Shown here piece after piece: positions 16,936 through 26,625 of a stretch of DNA of 64,000 bases (within the stretch, counting starts at the first letter, position 1; each line of letters begins with the position of its first letter). A program made the position numbers and the translations under genes. The stretch lies in contig NZ_SNXB01000001.1 of the NCBI RefSeq assembly GCF_004362055.1, positions 248,001-312,000 of the forward strand, given 5' to 3'. The notes below the pieces were generated by a model. It was not told where the DNA came from. It searched no databases and was given only the letters and a program-made list of their open reading frames with translations. This DNA comes from Flavobacterium sp. 245 (GTDB taxonomy: Bacteria; Bacteroidota; Bacteroidia; Flavobacteriales; Flavobacteriaceae).

Positions 16936-18072
16936 ATGAGCGGTATCTACATTCATATTCCTTTTTGCAAGCAGGCTTGCCATTATTGCGACTTTCATTT
17001 TTCGACTTCTATGAGAAAGAAAGACGAAATGGTTTTGGCTTTGGCCAAAGAAATTGTTGTGCGTAAAAATGAGTTTGAAAATGAGACTGTAGAAACAATC
17101 TATTTTGGTGGCGGAACTCCTTCTGTATTATCAAACGACGAAATAAACTTTTTGATTTCAGAAGTTTATAAAAATTATAAAGTTGCCGAAAATCCAGAAA
17201 TTACGCTGGAAGCCAATCCGGATGATTTGTCTTCAGAACGCATTTTTGAATTGTCTAAAAGTCCAATCAACCGCTTAAGCATCGGAATTCAGTCTTTTTA
17301 TGAAGAAGATTTAAAGCTGATGAATCGCGCTCATAATTCGGCGGAAGCCAAAAAATGCTTAGAAGAAGCAATTAAATATTTTGATAATATTTCGCTTGAT
17401 TTGATTTATGGCATTCCAGGATTAAGTGATGAAATGTGGAAAAAAAATATCGAAACAGCTTTGAATTTTGGTATTCCGCATATTTCGAGTTATGCTTTGA
17501 CAGTGGAGCCCAAAACAGCTTTAAGCAAATTAATTCAGACTGGAAAAATTGCTGCACCGCAAGACGAAGTTGCTTCGAACCATTTTATGATTTTGGTCGA
17601 AACACTTCAAAAAAATGGTTTTATTCATTACGAATTATCCAATTTTGGGAAAGAGAATTATTTCTCCAAAAACAATTCGGCTTATTGGCTGGGCAAAAAA
17701 TATATTGGAATCGGGCCTTCAGCTCACAGTTATGACGGTGAAAAAAGAGGCTGGAATATTGCCAATAATTCATTGTATTTAAAAGCAATTCAGAACGATG
17801 AGCTTCCTATCGAAACTGAAATCTTAACTATTTCAGATCGCTATAATGAATATATTATGACAGGATTACGAACGATTTGGGGCGTTTCCTTAGAAAAAAT
17901 CGAGAATGAATTTGGTTTGGAATATTTGAATTATCTCAAAAAACAATCTCAAAAATTCTTAAACGACGATTTGCTTTCAATCGAAAACAATATTCTAAAA
18001 CCTACTCCAAAAGGAAAATTTTTAACGGATGGAATTGCTTCAGATTTATTTTATCTAAATTTGGAAGACTAA
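16936..18072 (+). CDS. hemW: Radical SAM protein HemW (heme chaperone, coproporphyrinogen oxidase-like)
   Basis: 378 residues. The iron-sulfur motif CxxxCxxC is at Cys11, Cys15 and Cys18. The next residues are DFHF rather than another cysteine, which separates HemW from HemN. Other radical SAM landmarks are IYFGGGTPS and LEANPDD, and SIGIQSF for SAM binding. The HemW C-terminal domain is present (SDRYNEYIMTGLRT). HemW proteins bind heme and are thought to deliver it to respiratory proteins, rather than oxidise coproporphyrinogen. The gene ends 64 nt before the cyclase gene. Confidence 0.92.
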   Translation: MSGIYIHIPFCKQACHYCDFHFSTSMRKKDEMVLALAKEIVVRKNEFENETVETIYFGGGTPSVLSNDEINFLISEVYKNYKVAENPEITLEANPDDLSSERIFELSKSPINRLSIGIQSFYEEDLKLMNRAHNSAEAKKCLEEAIKYFDNISLDLIYGIPGLSDEMWKKNIETALNFGIPHISSYALTVEPKTALSKLIQTGKIAAPQDEVASNHFMILVETLQKNGFIHYELSNFGKENYFSKNNSAYWLGKKYIGIGPSAHSYDGEKRGWNIANNSLYLKAIQNDELPIETEILTISDRYNEYIMTGLRTIWGVSLEKIENEFGLEYLNYLKKQSQKFLNDDLLSIENNILKPTPKGKFLTDGIASDLFYLNLED

Positions 18073-18135
18073 AAATTGGACGCTGATAATCCGTAAAAAT
18101 CTGCGTTAGAATATCCGTAAAATCCGTGTTTTATT

Positions 18136-18921
18136 ATGCTAGCACTTATTGACAATAAATATCAAATCGACTTATCAAAACCTATTGATATCTCTATTCC
18201 ATTAACCAATACAGACGAAAACCCAATTGCTTGGTATATCGAAAAACCAGTTATTGAACCTGTAATTTTTGGCGATTGGATTGGAAAAGTTTCTGAAGGA
18301 AAGTCATCTACTAATTTTAATAATATTTTCTTCAATCCGCATGGGCATGGAACACACACGGAATGTTTAGGACATATTACGAATGATTTCTATAGCATTA
18401 ATCAGTCCTTAAAACAGTTTTTCTTTTTTGCTAAATTGATTACAGTTGAGCCTGAGAAAATTGGTGATGATTTTGTGATCACGAAAGAACTTATAGAAAA
18501 AGCATTGCGCACTTCGACTTCGCTCAGTGTGATAAACGAGGCTTTAGTGATCAGAACTATTCCAAATCAAAAGGATAAAAAATCACGTAAATATTCGAAT
18601 ACAAATCCGCCTTATTTGTCTGAAGACGCTGCAATTTTCATCCGCGAAAGCGAAATTCAGCATTTGTTGATTGATTTACCAAGTGTCGACAAAGAACACG
18701 ATGAAGGTAAATTACTGGCTCATAAAGCGTTTTGGAATGTAAAAGACACAAATAATCTAAATTCTGATGCAAGATTGAATGCCACAATTACTGAAATGAT
18801 TTATGTTCCAGACGAAATTGAAGATGGAAATTATATACTAAATCTTCAAATTGCTTCGTTTGAAAACGACGCAAGCCCATCAAAACCAATTCTCTATAAA
18901 ATTTTAGATTGTAGAATTTAG
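18136..18921 (+). CDS. Cyclase family protein (kynurenine formamidase-like hydrolase)
   Basis: 261 residues, cytoplasmic. The metal-binding motif of the cyclase/KynB superfamily is present as PHGHGTHTECLGH (68-80), with His69, His71, His74 and His80 as candidate ligands. The later segment with DLPSVDKEHDEG provides the acidic residues. Family members hydrolyse amides such as N-formylkynurenine; the substrate here is unknown, and no tryptophan-degradation genes are adjacent. The leader holds an aatccgtaaaat repeat. Confidence 0.82.
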   Translation: MLALIDNKYQIDLSKPIDISIPLTNTDENPIAWYIEKPVIEPVIFGDWIGKVSEGKSSTNFNNIFFNPHGHGTHTECLGHITNDFYSINQSLKQFFFFAKLITVEPEKIGDDFVITKELIEKALRTSTSLSVINEALVIRTIPNQKDKKSRKYSNTNPPYLSEDAAIFIRESEIQHLLIDLPSVDKEHDEGKLLAHKAFWNVKDTNNLNSDARLNATITEMIYVPDEIEDGNYILNLQIASFENDASPSKPILYKILDCRI

Positions 18922-18984
18922 TTTTAGATTTGCTGAAAACTGAGACTAAAACTAAACACTTAAAAAACCGAACACTGAATACTA

Positions 18985-19386
18985 ATGATAACCGTTTCTA
19001 CAGATAAAACCAAACTTGACGTTCCATTTATACAAAACTTTTTGAAAGATATTTATTGGGCTGCAGGAAGAACTATTGAAGAAGTACAGACTACAATTGA
19101 TGCTTCGGTTTGTTTTGGAATTTATTTAGATGACAAACAAATTGGCTTTGCACGCGTTATTACAGATTATGTGGTTTTTGCTTATTTAATGGATGTTTTT
19201 ATAACGGAAGAACATCGAGGAAAAGGATATTCATCGATTTTAATTGAAGCAATGATGAACGAACCACTTTTAAAAGACGTTAAAATTTGGCGATTGGCCA
19301 CAACCGACGCGCACTTTTTGTATGAGAAATTCGGGTTTACAAAACTGAATCATCCTGAAAAGATGATGGAAAAAATAATCAAATGA
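18985..19386 (+). CDS. GNAT family N-acetyltransferase
   Basis: 133 residues. The acetyl-CoA binding motif A is visible as VFITEEHRGKGYSSILIEAMM (split: EEHRGKGYSS is the loop), followed by a C-terminal YEKFGFTKL motif B. It transfers an acetyl group to an unknown amine. The last 4 nt overlap the DUF4260 gene, so the two are translationally coupled. Confidence 0.88.
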   Translation: MITVSTDKTKLDVPFIQNFLKDIYWAAGRTIEEVQTTIDASVCFGIYLDDKQIGFARVITDYVVFAYLMDVFITEEHRGKGYSSILIEAMMNEPLLKDVKIWRLATTDAHFLYEKFGFTKLNHPEKMMEKIIK

Positions 19387-19733
19387 AAATAGTATTAAAA
19401 CTTGAAGAAACTGCTTTATTTATTCTCGGAATATTTGTTTTTAGCCGTTTAAATTATGATTGGTGGTGGTTTTTAGCTTTAATTTTAGCTCCAGATTTAT
19501 CTATGATCGGATATGCTTTTGGGAATAAAGCTGGTGCATTTCTGTACAATATTTTTCATCATAAAGGAATTGCACTTATAGTTTATGGTTTAGGATATTA
19601 TTTCAGTATTGAAAGTATTCAATTAGCCGGAATTATTTTATTTTCACATTCGGCAATGGATCGAATTTTTGGTTACGGATTGAAATATGAACAAGGTTTT
19701 AAATACACACATTTAGGTGAAATTGGTAAATAA
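19383..19733 (+). CDS. DUF4260 family membrane protein
   Basis: 116 residues with three or four short hydrophobic helices. The signature is PDLSMIGYAFGNKAGAFLYN followed by HHKGIAL and SHSAMDRIFGYGLKY, which is the DUF4260 pattern. Small integral membrane protein, function unknown. Coupled to the acetyltransferase by a 4-nt overlap and followed 6 nt later by an MmcQ-like gene. Confidence 0.85.
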   Translation: MKIVLKLEETALFILGIFVFSRLNYDWWWFLALILAPDLSMIGYAFGNKAGAFLYNIFHHKGIALIVYGLGYYFSIESIQLAGIILFSHSAMDRIFGYGLKYEQGFKYTHLGEIGK

Positions 19734-19739
19734 GCAATT

Positions 19740-20108
19740 ATGAATTTAGAAACATATTACGAATATTGTCTTTCAAAAAAAGGTGTCAGTGAACATTTTC
19801 CTTTTGACGAAGACACTTTGGTTTTTAAAGTGGGCGGCAAAATGTTTGCTTTATCGTCACTTTTACAATGGGAAAAAAATGAAGCTTCGGTTAATTTAAA
19901 ATGTGATCCAGACCGCGCAGAAGAACTGAGAGCAGCGTATGACGAAATAAAACCAGGATTTCATATGAGCAAAGTACACTGGAATACGATTGCTTTAAAC
20001 GGAAATCTCCCTGACAGATTTGTCAAAGAATTGATTGATCATTCGTATGAATTGGTTTTCAAAAGTTTAACAAAGAAAATTCAAAATGAAATTATCGACC
20101 CGAGGTAA
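19740..20108 (+). CDS. MmcQ/YjbR family protein
   Basis: 122 residues. The fold is double-wing CyaY-like, and the family pattern is present: KGVSEHFPFDEDTLVFKVGGK, with MFALSSL, then LKCDPDRAEELR and HMSKVHWNTI. Often called a DNA-binding protein, but the biochemical role is not firmly known. It completes a compact three-gene run (acetyltransferase, DUF4260, this gene). Confidence 0.87.
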   Translation: MNLETYYEYCLSKKGVSEHFPFDEDTLVFKVGGKMFALSSLLQWEKNEASVNLKCDPDRAEELRAAYDEIKPGFHMSKVHWNTIALNGNLPDRFVKELIDHSYELVFKSLTKKIQNEIIDPR

Positions 20109-20215
20109 TTTTTTAGCGAACAGGCAGAGCAATTAGAAAATTAGGCATTACATTTGCAGGGTAAGATCAAAACTTAAAACCCGAATCAGTTTGCAAATTA
20201 GCAATTTAAAGAATC

Positions 20216-20929
20216 ATGAAAGAACAATTTAAAAAATTTCTGAACGAAGAACAAGATCCTAAAGCGATTGAAAAAATCACTTCTAAACTTACAGATTTAT
20301 TGATGAAAGGTGAAGAAGTTGGCTATATCGCTGTACAGAAAAAACCTGCAATTACTGTTTTTCCTGACAGTATTGTATTAACTAATAAGCGTATAATCAT
20401 CTGCAAACCTAAAAATTTAGGTCTTTCTATGGATTTTACAGATTATACTTGGGATGATATTGCAAGTACTTTTGTAAAAGAAAACATTTTAGGTTCTGAA
20501 TTTTCATTTGGAACAAAAACAGATTTAGCGGTTTCGATTGATTATATCCCGAAAATTCAAGCGAGAAAAATTTATACTTATGCTAAAGAGCAATTGGATT
20601 TATTGAAAAATCCAGTTTCTGCTGCAATTCCAGTTCAAGAAACTGCTGAGCCAGTTTTTGAAGAAGAAGCAGAAGAAGTTGAAGAAATTGAAGAAGTAGA
20701 AACAGAAGAGGTCACAAGCTTTGCTGAAATTTTACCTTCGGCTCCTGTTTTCACCGAAACTTTTGAACCAATTCAGACTCAAGCTCCAACTGGAGACCGT
20801 AAATTAAGTGAGTTATCGAAAGAAGAACTTTTTGATAAATTACAGAATTACAAAAAACTTCTTGACAATGGTTTGATTATGCAAGGAGAATATGATGCGT
20901 ATAAAAAAGAGATTTTAAGTTACATGTAA
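20216..20929 (+). CDS. PH-domain and SHOCT-domain protein
   Basis: 237 residues, cytoplasmic. Residues about 30-120 are a bacterial PH domain of the YokE type (VFPDSIVLTNKRIIICKP, then YTWDDI). Residues about 140-180 are a glutamate-rich linker. The C-terminus (about 198-237) is a SHOCT motif (LSKEELFDKLQNYKKLLDNG, then EYDAYKKEIL). SHOCT segments are helical and often mediate oligomerisation. Function unknown. A strong hairpin follows. Confidence 0.82.
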   Translation: MKEQFKKFLNEEQDPKAIEKITSKLTDLLMKGEEVGYIAVQKKPAITVFPDSIVLTNKRIIICKPKNLGLSMDFTDYTWDDIASTFVKENILGSEFSFGTKTDLAVSIDYIPKIQARKIYTYAKEQLDLLKNPVSAAIPVQETAEPVFEEEAEEVEEIEEVETEEVTSFAEILPSAPVFTETFEPIQTQAPTGDRKLSELSKEELFDKLQNYKKLLDNGLIMQGEYDAYKKEILSYM

Positions 20930-20985
20930 GTCTTAAAGTTGGAAAGTCGAAAGTCTTAAAGTCCTTTGACTTTGTCTAAAATAAA

Positions 20986-21018
20986 AAAGCCCTAAATAGA
21001 ATTTCTATTTAGGGCTTT
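20986..21018. terminator. Bidirectional rho-independent terminator
   Basis: A perfect 16-bp stem (20986-21001 with 21003-21018) containing GCCCTAAATAGAA, bordered by A and T runs. It serves both the PH-SHOCT gene and the convergent DUF4407 gene. Heptamer-like aaagtc words flank it on both sides. Confidence 0.85.
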
Positions 21019-21072
21019 ATCTTTTTAAGTCCTTTCTTCGACTTTCAGACTTTTTGATTTTTGACTTTCAGA

Positions 21073-22173
21073 CTAAAGCGTAGCTTTCTGTTTTTCTACA
21101 AATTTATGCGATTGCAATTCTAGCAACTCTTTTGCATTTTTTCGTTGTAGATCAAATAATCCTTTATCTTCGGCAATATCAGCGTAAACTCTATCATGCA
21201 TTTCGGCGCTGGTTTTAACCAATAAATCACGTTGATATTTGTTTTGTGCCAAAGTTGCTTTCATCGCTGTTTCAGCTTCCTCTTGCTTGAAATCGAATTC
21301 GCCTTTTGGAGCTAACAATTTGGCAATAATTGGCGAAGTTTCAATTGCTAAAAACAACAGCATGATAAAAAATGACGGAAGCCAAGGCAATTTGTTCAAT
21401 GCATTTATACGCGCCATTAATCCGTCGAAACCTTCAATAATTGGCTGTGTTTGCGAAACTTTTTTATCTAAATCAGCTTGTAATTGTTTACCTGCTTTTT
21501 CTTTCTCGGCAATTTTAGCTTCGTTTGTAGTTTTTAAAGTTTCATATTCTTTTAAAGATGCATCGTGTTTTTCACGTTTCTCTTTATAAACTGGGCCTTT
21601 TCCTAATTTTTTAGTTCCTGCAGTTCCTTCAGCTTCTGTAATATAAGTTGAATATAAAGCGTTTACTTCTTTTTCTTTCTTTACAATATCTGCTTTTAAA
21701 GCCGCAATTTCTGCTTTGTTTTTATCTAAATCAGTTTTGAAATAAGTGCCAATTTGTTTTTTATTGGCTAATTCCATTTCGTTTTTTTCTTTCAATAAAA
21801 CAGTATTAATTTCTTTTTCGAAGATTTTAATTTCCAGAGGTTTCGAAATTACGATCGCAATAATAATCGCCAATGCAATACGAGGAGTCGCCTGCAGAAA
21901 TTCGTCCATAAAACGATCCCTTTTTTTAATCGTAGAAACTATAAATCGGTCAAGATTAAAAATCAGCAAACTCCATACAAATCCAAAAATTAAAGCAGGA
22001 TAAATAGAGTCGAAAACAGTAAAAAGTGCATAAGCACTAGCCAAGAAAGCCATTACTGCCGTAAAAAACACGGTTGCGCCAATACCAACATATTTGGTTT
22101 GTTCGCCTTCTGAACAATCTTTCAAGAGGTCTCGGTCGGCTCCTGAACATAGAATAAAAAATTGTTTTAACAT
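21073..22173 (-). CDS. DUF4407 domain membrane protein with coiled coil
   Basis: 366 residues. The N-terminal block (1-100) has the DUF4407 signature: CSGADRDLLKDCSEGEQTKY, then hydrophobic helices and FNLDRFIVSTIKK. Residues about 130-250 form a long charged coiled coil (KNKAEIAALKADIVKKEKEV and onward). A hydrophobic helix near 265-285 (FFIMLLFLAIETSPI) and a basic tail follow. It is probably an inner-membrane protein with a large coiled-coil region. Function unknown. Confidence 0.85.
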   Translation of the reverse strand: MLKQFFILCSGADRDLLKDCSEGEQTKYVGIGATVFFTAVMAFLASAYALFTVFDSIYPALIFGFVWSLLIFNLDRFIVSTIKKRDRFMDEFLQATPRIALAIIIAIVISKPLEIKIFEKEINTVLLKEKNEMELANKKQIGTYFKTDLDKNKAEIAALKADIVKKEKEVNALYSTYITEAEGTAGTKKLGKGPVYKEKREKHDASLKEYETLKTTNEAKIAEKEKAGKQLQADLDKKVSQTQPIIEGFDGLMARINALNKLPWLPSFFIMLLFLAIETSPIIAKLLAPKGEFDFKQEEAETAMKATLAQNKYQRDLLVKTSAEMHDRVYADIAEDKGLFDLQRKNAKELLELQSHKFVEKQKATL

Positions 22174-22440
22174 GATTGATGATTTTTGATTGATGATTAC
22201 TTCGCCAGTTCGCCCTTCGGGCTCGTGTGATATGGCAAATTTAGCGCCAAAAATTTAATTCTGAGGTAAATAGTTGATTTGTTTTCACTTGACTCTAAAT
22301 TATTTGAGTTTAATAAATGTTATTTAAACATTAATAAGTTGAAATTTTATAAGATTAATCATAACACTATATTAATTTTTTTAAAGGGTTTTAGTAATAC
22401 TAAGGTTCTAGTTTCGCAATTAAAATCAAACTAAAACACA

Positions 22441-25251
22441 ATGAAAAAATTTTATTTATTACTAACGTTTATGTTATTAGCCTTTTCTGGTTATGCACAA
22501 AAAGCAATAATTTCAGGAAAAGTACTAGATATTGACGACAAACTTGCTTTGCCTGGAGCGATGATTCAAATCGTTGGTGAAAACAAATACACGGTATCAG
22601 ATTACAATGGTCGTTTTGAACTATTAAACATTAATGCCGGAACATATAAAGTTGAAGTAAAATATATTGGATACACTTCTATAACTAAAGAAATAACCGT
22701 AGAACAAGGAAAAAACAATGTTATTGATTTTGCACTTAAAACTTCGGGAACTGAGTTGAATGAAGTTGTTGTTGGAGACATCTTAAAAGGTCAGGCAAAA
22801 GCTTTAAATCAACAAAAAAATAATAAAAACATCGGAAACGTAATTTCATCTGACCAAATGGGACGTTTTCCAGATGCCAATGTTGGAGACGCATTAAAAC
22901 GTGTTCCGGGTATCACAATGCAAAATGATCAAGGTGAAGCTCGAAATATTATTATTAGAGGTCTTGCCCCATCTTTGAACTCAGTTACTTTAAATGGTGA
23001 CCGAATTCCATCTGCAGAAGGAGACAACAGAAACGTACAAATGGATTTGATTCCGTCTGATATGATTTCGACTATCGAAGTAAACAAAACGCTTACATCA
23101 GACATGGATGCAGACGCGATTGGAGGTTCTGTAAACTTAATTACAAGAGCAACTCCAAATGGCGAAAGAATTTCTGCAACACTTGCTGGAGGTTACTTGC
23201 CAATTCGCGAGCATGCATCGTACACGGCAGGTTTAGTTTATGGAAATCGTTTTTTCGACAATAAATTTGGAGCTGTTTTCAGCGGATCATACAATAATGT
23301 AGATTACGGATCTGATAATATCGAAAACGAATGGGTAAAAGATGATTTTGGAAATGAATATTTACAGGCTTCTGAAATTAGAAAATACGATGTTCAACGT
23401 ATTCGTCGCAGTGGTTCTGTTGCTTTAGATTATAAATTTGACGAAAACAATACCATTTTTGCCAATGCCATTTACAATTGGAGAGATGACAGAGAAAACC
23501 GTTTTAGAACAACGTACGATGATATTGAACCAATTTACAATGGTGAAGAGATTACAGGTTTTGAAGGCCGTGTAAAACGTCAGACAAAAGGAGGAGTTGA
23601 CAGCAATAGAAATAAAAACAGAAGATTAGAAGATCAGCGTGTTCAAAATTATTCGATTCGCGGAGAGCATTTAATCAATTCAACTTTAGATTTAGACTGG
23701 TCTGCTAATTATGCAAAAGCGAGAGAATACCGTCCGCAGGAACGTTACATAGAATACCGTCAGAAAGGCCTTGAAATGACAGAAGATTTATCTGATCCAA
23801 GATTTCCTTTAATGACAACTGTTGGCGAATCTGTAGATGAATTCGAATTTGACTCCGTTACCGAAAATACAGATGAGACAAGCGAAAGCGAATTTGGTGC
23901 AAAAGTAAATATCCGCTTTCCATTCTCAGTAATTGCTGGAGAAAAAGGAAGATTAAGAACCGGTTTAAGACTTCGTTTGAAAGAAAAAGAAAGAAACAAC
24001 TCTTTCTATTCGTATGAACCAATCAATGACGGAATGGAATTATTGTCTGAAGTTCCAACAAGTTATTTTGATGGAAAAAACTTTAATCCAGGAAGTAAAT
24101 ATGTACCAGGCACTTTTGCTTCGGCTGCCTTTTTAGGAGGTTTGGATTTGAACAACCCAACATTATTTGATAAAGAAGCCAATCCAGCAGAATATTTAGC
24201 GGTAAACTATAATGCAAAAGAAAACATTTATGCCGCTTATGTAAGATGGGATCAGGATTTTAATGATAAGCTTTCGATGGTTTTAGGTTTCCGTGTTGAG
24301 AATACACACATTGATTATACTGGAAACCGAGTTTTAGACGAAGAAGAATTGGAAAGCCAAATCAACACTACAAACTCTTACACTAATTTATTGCCAAGCA
24401 TTTCATTTCAATATAATGCGACTAAAGATTTAGTTTTAAGAGCAGCGGCTACAACAGCTTTAGCGCGTCCTAATTATTATGCGTTAGCACCTTATGTAAA
24501 TAATATTGCTGCTGATAAAGAAATTACAGCTGGAAATCCAGACCTTGACGCTACCTATTCATACAATTATGATTTCATGGCCGAGAATTATTTCAAATCT
24601 GTAGGTTTGATTTCGGGAGGTGTTTTCTACAAAAGATTACATGATTTTATCTACAATTATAGTGACAATCAATATACCGATGCAAAATTTGCAGCCGATT
24701 TTCCAAACCAAATCAACCCAATTCCGGCAGGAGAAAACTGGTCGTTTTTACAATCAAGAAACGGAGATAAAGTTGATGTTTACGGATTTGAAGTTGCTTT
24801 TCAACGTCAGTTAGATTTCCTTCCTGGAAAATTCCTTAAAGGTTTTGGTATCTATTTGAATTATACCTACACAAAATCTAAAGCGAAAGGAATTGCCGAT
24901 GAAGACGGAAACGAAAGAAACGATATCAGTCTTCCGGGCACAACGCCTCATATGTTCAACGGATCTTTGTCTTGGGAAAACAAACGTTTCTCTGCGAGAA
25001 TTTCGACAAACTTCACCTCTGATTATTTAGATGAATTAGGCTCAGAATCGTATAAAGACAGTTATTATGACAAGCAGTTTTTCTTAGATGCAAATGCTTC
25101 TTATAAAATCACAAAACAACTTCGCGTTTTCGCAGAAGCTAATAACTTAACAAATCAGCCATTGCGTTATTACCAAGGAGTTGAAGCGCACACAAAACAA
25201 GCTGAATATTACCAAGCACGTTACAATTTCGGATTGAAATTAGACTTGTAA
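22441..25251 (+). CDS. TonB-dependent outer-membrane receptor
   Basis: 936 residues. A signal peptide (1-19) is followed by a carboxypeptidase-regulatory domain (about 20-110, GKVLDIDDKLALPGAMIQIV and on). A plug domain follows (about 128-232), with DALKRVPGI, RNIIIRGL and GGSVNLIT. The 22-strand barrel follows to the C-terminus. It imports a ligand across the outer membrane, powered by TonB. The ligand is not coded in the sequence, but the phytase lipoprotein 73 nt downstream suggests phytate, inositol phosphates or a released product. There is no SusD-like partner. Confidence 0.93.
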   Translation: MKKFYLLLTFMLLAFSGYAQKAIISGKVLDIDDKLALPGAMIQIVGENKYTVSDYNGRFELLNINAGTYKVEVKYIGYTSITKEITVEQGKNNVIDFALKTSGTELNEVVVGDILKGQAKALNQQKNNKNIGNVISSDQMGRFPDANVGDALKRVPGITMQNDQGEARNIIIRGLAPSLNSVTLNGDRIPSAEGDNRNVQMDLIPSDMISTIEVNKTLTSDMDADAIGGSVNLITRATPNGERISATLAGGYLPIREHASYTAGLVYGNRFFDNKFGAVFSGSYNNVDYGSDNIENEWVKDDFGNEYLQASEIRKYDVQRIRRSGSVALDYKFDENNTIFANAIYNWRDDRENRFRTTYDDIEPIYNGEEITGFEGRVKRQTKGGVDSNRNKNRRLEDQRVQNYSIRGEHLINSTLDLDWSANYAKAREYRPQERYIEYRQKGLEMTEDLSDPRFPLMTTVGESVDEFEFDSVTENTDETSESEFGAKVNIRFPFSVIAGEKGRLRTGLRLRLKEKERNNSFYSYEPINDGMELLSEVPTSYFDGKNFNPGSKYVPGTFASAAFLGGLDLNNPTLFDKEANPAEYLAVNYNAKENIYAAYVRWDQDFNDKLSMVLGFRVENTHIDYTGNRVLDEEELESQINTTNSYTNLLPSISFQYNATKDLVLRAAATTALARPNYYALAPYVNNIAADKEITAGNPDLDATYSYNYDFMAENYFKSVGLISGGVFYKRLHDFIYNYSDNQYTDAKFAADFPNQINPIPAGENWSFLQSRNGDKVDVYGFEVAFQRQLDFLPGKFLKGFGIYLNYTYTKSKAKGIADEDGNERNDISLPGTTPHMFNGSLSWENKRFSARISTNFTSDYLDELGSESYKDSYYDKQFFLDANASYKITKQLRVFAEANNLTNQPLRYYQGVEAHTKQAEYYQARYNFGLKLDL

Positions 25252-25324
25252 AATCAATTATAAAAACCACTAAATTAGACAGGACTTTGCGGTTCTGTCT
25301 AATTAATTTAAAATAAATATTAGA

Positions 25325-26383
25325 ATGAAAAATAAATCGATCCTATCGTTTTTACTTTTAACTGCATTATTTACAGCTTGTAAAGACGATAAATTAGCGC
25401 CAGTACAGCCAAATGCCTTAAAACCTACAACCGTTACGGAGGCATTACCTCACGATACAGACGATCCTTCTATCTGGATTCACCCAACTGATGCTTCAAA
25501 AAGCATTATTGTGGGAACTGATAAAGATACTGACGGCGGTTTATATGCTTTTGATTTGAATGGAAAAATCCTTAAAAAATCAATTCCGCTAAAACGTCCA
25601 AATAATGTTGATATCGCTTACGGATTACTTATTGATGGAAAAAAAGTTGATATTGCCGTTACAACAGAGCGCGAAAGCAACAAAATAAGAATCTTCAGCC
25701 TTCCTGATTTAGAGCCAATTGATAATGGCGGAATTCCAGTTTTTGAAGGCGATGCAGAAAGAGATCCAATGGGAGTTGCTTTATATACACGTCCAAGTGA
25801 TCAGAAGATTTTCGCTATTGTAGGAAGAAAAACGGGACCATCTGGAAGTTATTTATGGCAGTATGAACTTTCAGGAAATGGAAAATTTGTTGTTGCAAAA
25901 GTGATTCGTAAATTCGGAACTTATAGCGGTAAAAAGGAAATTGAAGCTATTGCCGTCGATAACGAATTAGGAAATGTTTATTACTGTGACGAACAAGTTG
26001 GAATTAAAAAATACAAAGCTGATCCTGCTTTAAATGATAATAAAGAATTGGCTTTCTTTGGCCAAAAAGATTTTAAAGCAGATCATGAAGGAATTGCGAT
26101 TTACAAAAAAACAGATTCTACTGGATATATTTTAGTTTCAAACCAACAGGCAAATTCTTTTATCGTCTATCCGAGAGAAGGAGCCAACGGAAATCCAAAT
26201 AATCATCCTTTATTAGCCGAAGTTCCAACTTCAACAATTGAATGCGACGGCGCCGATGTTACAAATATAAACTTAGGTCCAAAATATAAAAACGGACTTT
26301 TCGTAGCGATGAGCAACGGAATGACATTTCATTATTATACTTGGGATTTAATCCAGAAGCGTATCGACTCGCAGAAGAAATAA
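25325..26383 (+). CDS. Beta-propeller phytase, lipoprotein
   Basis: 352 residues. A lipoprotein signal (Cys19, ALFTAC) precedes the catalytic domain. The beta-propeller phytase signature DDPSIW is at 46-51, followed by repeated strands such as GLLIDGKKVDIAVTTER and GKKEIEAIAVD. The calcium-binding propeller cleaves phosphate from myo-inositol hexakisphosphate. The length is normal. The TonB receptor is directly upstream, so the pair probably works at the cell surface to obtain phosphate. Confidence 0.9.
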   Translation: MKNKSILSFLLLTALFTACKDDKLAPVQPNALKPTTVTEALPHDTDDPSIWIHPTDASKSIIVGTDKDTDGGLYAFDLNGKILKKSIPLKRPNNVDIAYGLLIDGKKVDIAVTTERESNKIRIFSLPDLEPIDNGGIPVFEGDAERDPMGVALYTRPSDQKIFAIVGRKTGPSGSYLWQYELSGNGKFVVAKVIRKFGTYSGKKEIEAIAVDNELGNVYYCDEQVGIKKYKADPALNDNKELAFFGQKDFKADHEGIAIYKKTDSTGYILVSNQQANSFIVYPREGANGNPNNHPLLAEVPTSTIECDGADVTNINLGPKYKNGLFVAMSNGMTFHYYTWDLIQKRIDSQKK

Positions 26384-26390
26384 GTTTTCA

Positions 26391-26565
26391 GTTTTCAGTC
26401 GCAGTTTTCAGTTTACAGTCGCAGTTTGCAGTCGCAGTTTGCAGTTTTCGAACTAAACGCTAAACTACGACTGTAAACCGTAACTATAATTTAAGCAATG
26501 TCAGCCTGAGACTGAAAACTGAGCCTTAGACTGCGACTGCAAGCTGAAAACCGAGACTGTAAACT
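26391..26565. repeat. Degenerate 6/7-nt repeat array and imperfect palindrome after phytase
   Basis: The left half is a run of cagtttt, cagtcg and cagtttg words; the right half holds the complementary words (actgcgactg, ctgaaaac, actgtaaac), so the region can fold into a long imperfect hairpin. It does not code. Confidence 0.7.
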
Positions 26566-26569
26566 AAAA

Positions 26570-26601
26570 AAAAAGCTGTTCAAAAAATGAACAGCTTTTT
26601 T
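26570..26601. terminator. Bidirectional rho-independent terminator
   Basis: A perfect 13-bp stem (26570-26582 with 26588-26600, core GCTGTTCA) with A and T runs on its two sides, between the phytase gene and convergent pckA. Confidence 0.85.
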
Positions 26602-26625
26602 AATTTTGAATTAGTAATTGCCCCT

